Assembly (NCBI RefSeq): GCF_015752285.1
Contig: NZ_JADOUY010000004.1
Location: 457,055-521,054 of the forward strand
Origin: Mycetocola_A sp015752285
Lineage (GTDB): Bacteria > Actinomycetota > Actinomycetes > Actinomycetales > Microbacteriaceae
Direction: 5' to 3'
Length of the DNA: 64,000 nucleotides
Shown here: positions 61,968 to 64,000 of the stretch, one piece after another
Numbering within the stretch: position 1 is the stretch's first letter
How the letters are laid out: the number at the start of each line of letters is the position of its first letter
Made by a program: the position numbers and the translations under genes
Notes under the pieces: model-generated
Told to the model about the DNA's origin: nothing
Seen by the model: the letters and a program-made list of their open reading frames with translations, nothing else
The model's database searches: none

Positions 61968-62876
61968 GTGACAGAGAATCCGTCAAGCACCCCGCGCCCG
62001 GTCGATCTCCGATCAGGGGAGTGGCTCGATGACAATCGTGCCCAGTGGGACGAACGCGTCCCCGTGCACGTCAGCAGTGACTTCTACGACCAGTCGGACC
62101 TGCTCGCCGGGGACGGCAGGCTGACGCCTGTCGACGAGGCTGAGCTGTTGCGGCTCTTCCCTGGTGCTGACGGCCGGTTCGACCTCTCCGGGAAGCGTGT
62201 GCTTCACCTGCAGTGTCACTTCGGCGCAGACAGCCTTCGGCTGGCTCAGCGGGGCGCTGGGATCGTCGGCCTCGACTTCTCCATGCCCGCAGTCCGCGAG
62301 GCGCGCAGGCTGGCTGCAGAGACCGGTCTGGCCGAACGGTCGCGGTTTGTCTGTGCCAACCTCTACGACGCGCGGCACGCTCTCCCGGAACCGGACTCGT
62401 TCGATCTCGTGTTCACCACGTGGGGGACGATCGGATGGTTGCCGGATGTCGCCGAATGGGCGCGCATCGTCGAATGGTTTCTGAAGCCGGGAGGCATCCT
62501 CTACTTCACGGACAGCCATCCGACTGCGCAGGTATTCGATGCTGCACCAGACGGTGCCGAGCTGCCGATCTTCACCTACCCGTATGCCAAGGCAGAACCC
62601 GACATCTTCGACGACGGTGCCGACTACGCAGACGAGACGGCGGTACTCGAGAACACCCGCACCTGGGAATGGATGCATCCGCTCTCGAAGACATTCACCG
62701 TGCTCCGTGACGCCGGTCTCACCGTCGACAGGCTCGCCGAGCATGACGCGCTCCCGTGGCGGATGTTCCCTGGACTTGTCCCGAAGGGGGAGGGCATGTT
62801 CGGCTGGCCGGATCAGGCCTGGCTTCCTCTCGCGGTCACGATCGTCGCGATCAAGCCGGCGGGGCATCTGCTCTAG
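61968..62876 (+). CDS. Class I SAM-dependent methyltransferase
   Basis: This 302-residue protein has the SAM motif VLHLQCHFGADSLRLAQRGA followed by VGLDFS, then FDLVFTTWGTIGWLPDVAEWARIV and LKPGGILYFTD. The start NRAQWDERVPVH and the C-terminal LVPKGEGMFGW identify a common actinobacterial group of small-molecule methyltransferases with no known substrate. GTG 61968 is placed by the TAGCGT box. It is a single gene before the tRNA. Confidence 0.85.
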   Translation: MTENPSSTPRPVDLRSGEWLDDNRAQWDERVPVHVSSDFYDQSDLLAGDGRLTPVDEAELLRLFPGADGRFDLSGKRVLHLQCHFGADSLRLAQRGAGIVGLDFSMPAVREARRLAAETGLAERSRFVCANLYDARHALPEPDSFDLVFTTWGTIGWLPDVAEWARIVEWFLKPGGILYFTDSHPTAQVFDAAPDGAELPIFTYPYAKAEPDIFDDGADYADETAVLENTRTWEWMHPLSKTFTVLRDAGLTVDRLAEHDALPWRMFPGLVPKGEGMFGWPDQAWLPLAVTIVAIKPAGHLL

Positions 62877-62920
62877 GTCCGCCGTAGCCGGCTCGATTCG
62901 CGCCGTCTCAGATCCCGTGC

Positions 62921-62926
62921 TAGAGT
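62921..62926 (+). promoter_or_regulatory. Probable -10 box TAGAGT of the initiator tRNA gene
   Basis: TAGAGT ends 12 bases before the mature tRNA 5' end. The -35 region is not clear. Confidence 0.4.
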
Positions 62927-62938
62927 AAGTTCTTGTGC

Positions 62939-63012
62939 CGCGGGGTGGAGCAGTTCGGTAGCTCGCTGGGCTCATAACCCAGAGGTCGTAGGTTCAAATC
63001 CTGCCCCCGCAA
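62939..63012 (+). tRNA. Initiator tRNA-fMet (CAT)
   Basis: The 74-base cloverleaf has acceptor arm CGCGGGG/CCCCGCA with the C1-A72 mismatch of initiators. The anticodon stem is CTGGG/CCCAG with three G-C pairs next to loop CTCATAA (anticodon CAT), and the T arm is GTAGG-TTCAAAT-CCTGC. All are initiator features. CCA is not encoded. A T-tailed terminator begins five bases later. Confidence 0.97.
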
Positions 63013-63017
63013 CAATA

Positions 63018-63059
63018 AAGGCCCTTTGACCGGGAATTATCTCGGTCAGAGGGCCTTTT
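63018..63059 (+). terminator. Rho-independent terminator of the tRNA gene
   Basis: AAGGCCCTTTGACCG pairs with CGGTCAGAGGGCCTT (one G-U) and is followed by TT on the plus strand. Confidence 0.88.
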
Positions 63060-63184
63060 CTCTGCTCCGATATTGCTCGGCTTTGTTCTAGCCCCGTCAG
63101 AGTTACTTTCGCCGCATGTCATCCCTCGGGAGGACGCGTGGGTTGACGGTACCCGATAGCCTCGCGAGTGAGCGAAGGGCGACA

Positions 63185-63871
63185 ATGACCGAGAGCACCC
63201 CCACCAGTGCGCCGAGCCCCGCGGCGAAGAAAACCCGCCGGAGCCTCATGTGGGCAGGCGTCGTCGTCACAGGCGTGCTGATCCTCGGCGGAGGGGTCGC
63301 TTACTCGCTCGCCAATCAGCCGGAACCGCCGTCGGCTGCCGCTGAAGCCGCACCAGGCGTCAAGCCGAAGCCCACGCAGACACCCACAGTCACCGAGCCG
63401 TTGATTGTGCCTATCACGCAGCCGACCGACTGCCTGGACATCTATTCCCAGGAGTTCCTCCAGTCCCAGGGCGTCGACCAGCTGAACCTTCCTGAGATGG
63501 AGGGCGTCGGGCTCTCCCGTTACGACTCGATCGAGACGATCCGCATGTCACTCCCCGGCATCGACTGCCAGTGGGGCCCACCCACCGAGGGCGGCATGGC
63601 GACCGCCGTCAACACGACCACCCCCGAAACGAAGACGGCTCTGATGACGGCAGCGACCGCCGAGGGTTTCATTTGCCTCGACCACGGCGAACCCTTCCAC
63701 AGCGTCTGCTCAATCAGCGTCGGCCCCAGCACCGAAGAAGGCGCCGATGGCTGGAGCATCTACGAGGAGCTGTACTTCCGTGACAGCCTCGTTGTCAGCA
63801 CCTGGCGCGCGAGCATCAGCGGCACCATGCAGAACTCCACCCAGCCGGTATACCAAACGCTCTGGCCGTGA
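63185..63871 (+). CDS. Hypothetical single-pass membrane protein
   Basis: This 228-residue protein has a basic N-terminus (KKTRRS) followed by one helix (LMWAGVVVTGVLILGGGVAYSLA), then a Pro/Thr-rich linker. The external domain carries four cysteines (DCLDIY, IDCQWG, FICLDHG, VCSIS), which could form two disulfides. ATG 63185 has AAGGG seven bases upstream. I recognise no family; layout and cysteines resemble other actinobacterial surface-anchored proteins. The insertion sequence begins 40 bases after its stop. Confidence 0.78.
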   Translation: MTESTPTSAPSPAAKKTRRSLMWAGVVVTGVLILGGGVAYSLANQPEPPSAAAEAAPGVKPKPTQTPTVTEPLIVPITQPTDCLDIYSQEFLQSQGVDQLNLPEMEGVGLSRYDSIETIRMSLPGIDCQWGPPTEGGMATAVNTTTPETKTALMTAATAEGFICLDHGEPFHSVCSISVGPSTEEGADGWSIYEELYFRDSLVVSTWRASISGTMQNSTQPVYQTLWP

Positions 63872-63910
63872 CACTACCGCGCCGCTGAAAGCCTCGACGG
63901 AGAAATGGAG

Positions 63911-64000
63911 TGGTCCCCGAAAGTTGGACACCGAATCTAGGTTCTTTCTTCAGGGAGTAGTCAGATGTACTCGAAAAGCACGTTGAGTTACCCCGACGCA
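63911..64000 (+). mobile_element. Left end of an IS3-like insertion sequence, truncated by the window
   Basis: TGGTCCCCGAAAGTTGGACA (from 63911) has the form of an actinobacterial IS3-family terminal inverted repeat. It is followed within 55 bases by a start codon with GGGAG upstream. The other end, and hence the target duplication, lies outside the window. Confidence 0.65.
63965..64000 (+). CDS. Transposase OrfA, first 12 codons only
   Basis: ATG 63965 begins MYSKSTLSYPDA, and the frame stays open to the window end. The ribosome site GGGAG lies eight to twelve bases upstream. It is called transposase only from its place just inside a terminal inverted repeat; the visible part is too short to confirm a helix-turn-helix domain. 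Confidence 0.5.
   Translation, partial: MYSKSTLSYPDA

Overview
This 64 kb window is a stretch of chromosome from a high-GC Gram-positive bacterium. The actinobacterial DapC/DapD/DapE lysine branch, AdnA/AdnB-type helicase-nucleases, DUF3117, DUF3107, UPF0182, a SecE-independent TatB and many GTG starts all point to Actinomycetota. The overall style, with small genes and frequent ATGA stop/start overlaps, fits Microbacteriaceae best (inference; no 16S or other marker is present). Coding density is very high and no gene-free stretch exceeds 300 bases. The longest non-coding pieces are 41305-41572 (268 bases, two palindromic repeats), 8793-9020 (promoter region), 5793-5995 (terminator and promoter region) and 4357-4532 (nested hairpin).

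Layout. 1-4356: glycine cleavage operon gcvT-gcvH-gcvP. 4533-8792 (minus): a secreted CAP/VCBS protein, an acetate-type sodium symporter with its DUF485 partner, and a CPBP membrane protease homologue. 9021-14381: a complete oligopeptide/dipeptide ABC importer. 14582-18041: BipA, a small lipoprotein and the AzlCD amino-acid exporter. 18090-21409 (minus): the iron importer efeU-efeO-efeB, headed by a good DtxR/IdeR iron box. 21539-31807: ferredoxin, DapC, citrate synthase, a membrane protein, penicillin acylase, DapD and DapE, and a PIG-V-like mannosyltransferase. 31903-37758: DUF3117, O-methyltransferase, TatB, lipoprotein, Mrp, DUF1003, a soluble MgtE-N/CBS protein and a GSP17M-like membrane protein. 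37835-41304: aminopeptidase P, an EEP phosphatase and a PHP phosphoesterase. 41573-61945: DEAD-box helicase, MiaE-like ferritin-fold protein, PIN protein, DUF3107, AdnA, AdnB, pseudo-phosphotransferase, NudC, UvrD2, ThiF/TOMM-like protein, DUF2342, PDZ-Lon-like protease and UPF0182. 61968-64000: a methyltransferase, the initiator tRNA, a membrane-anchored hypothetical protein and the left end of an IS3-like insertion sequence that runs out of the window.

Two long blocks match, as I recall it, the gene order of Mycobacterium tuberculosis: fdxC-dapC-dapD-dapE-Rv1211-Rv1220c-tatB-mrp-Rv1231c-Rv1232c, and Rv3211 down to Rv3193c. The window is therefore mostly conserved core chromosome, with little sign of transfer apart from the terminal IS. 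The most unusual material is non-coding or relational: paired palindromic repeats with a compensatory base change, a nested REP-like hairpin, a strongly over-represented CGGATGC heptamer, many apparently leaderless promoters, and two long antisense overlaps of conserved 3' gene ends. I found no clear defence system, CRISPR array or biosynthetic cluster; the nearest thing to an undescribed system is the orphan TOMM/E1-like protein and the pseudo-phosphotransferase embedded in the AdnAB-NudC-UvrD2 block.
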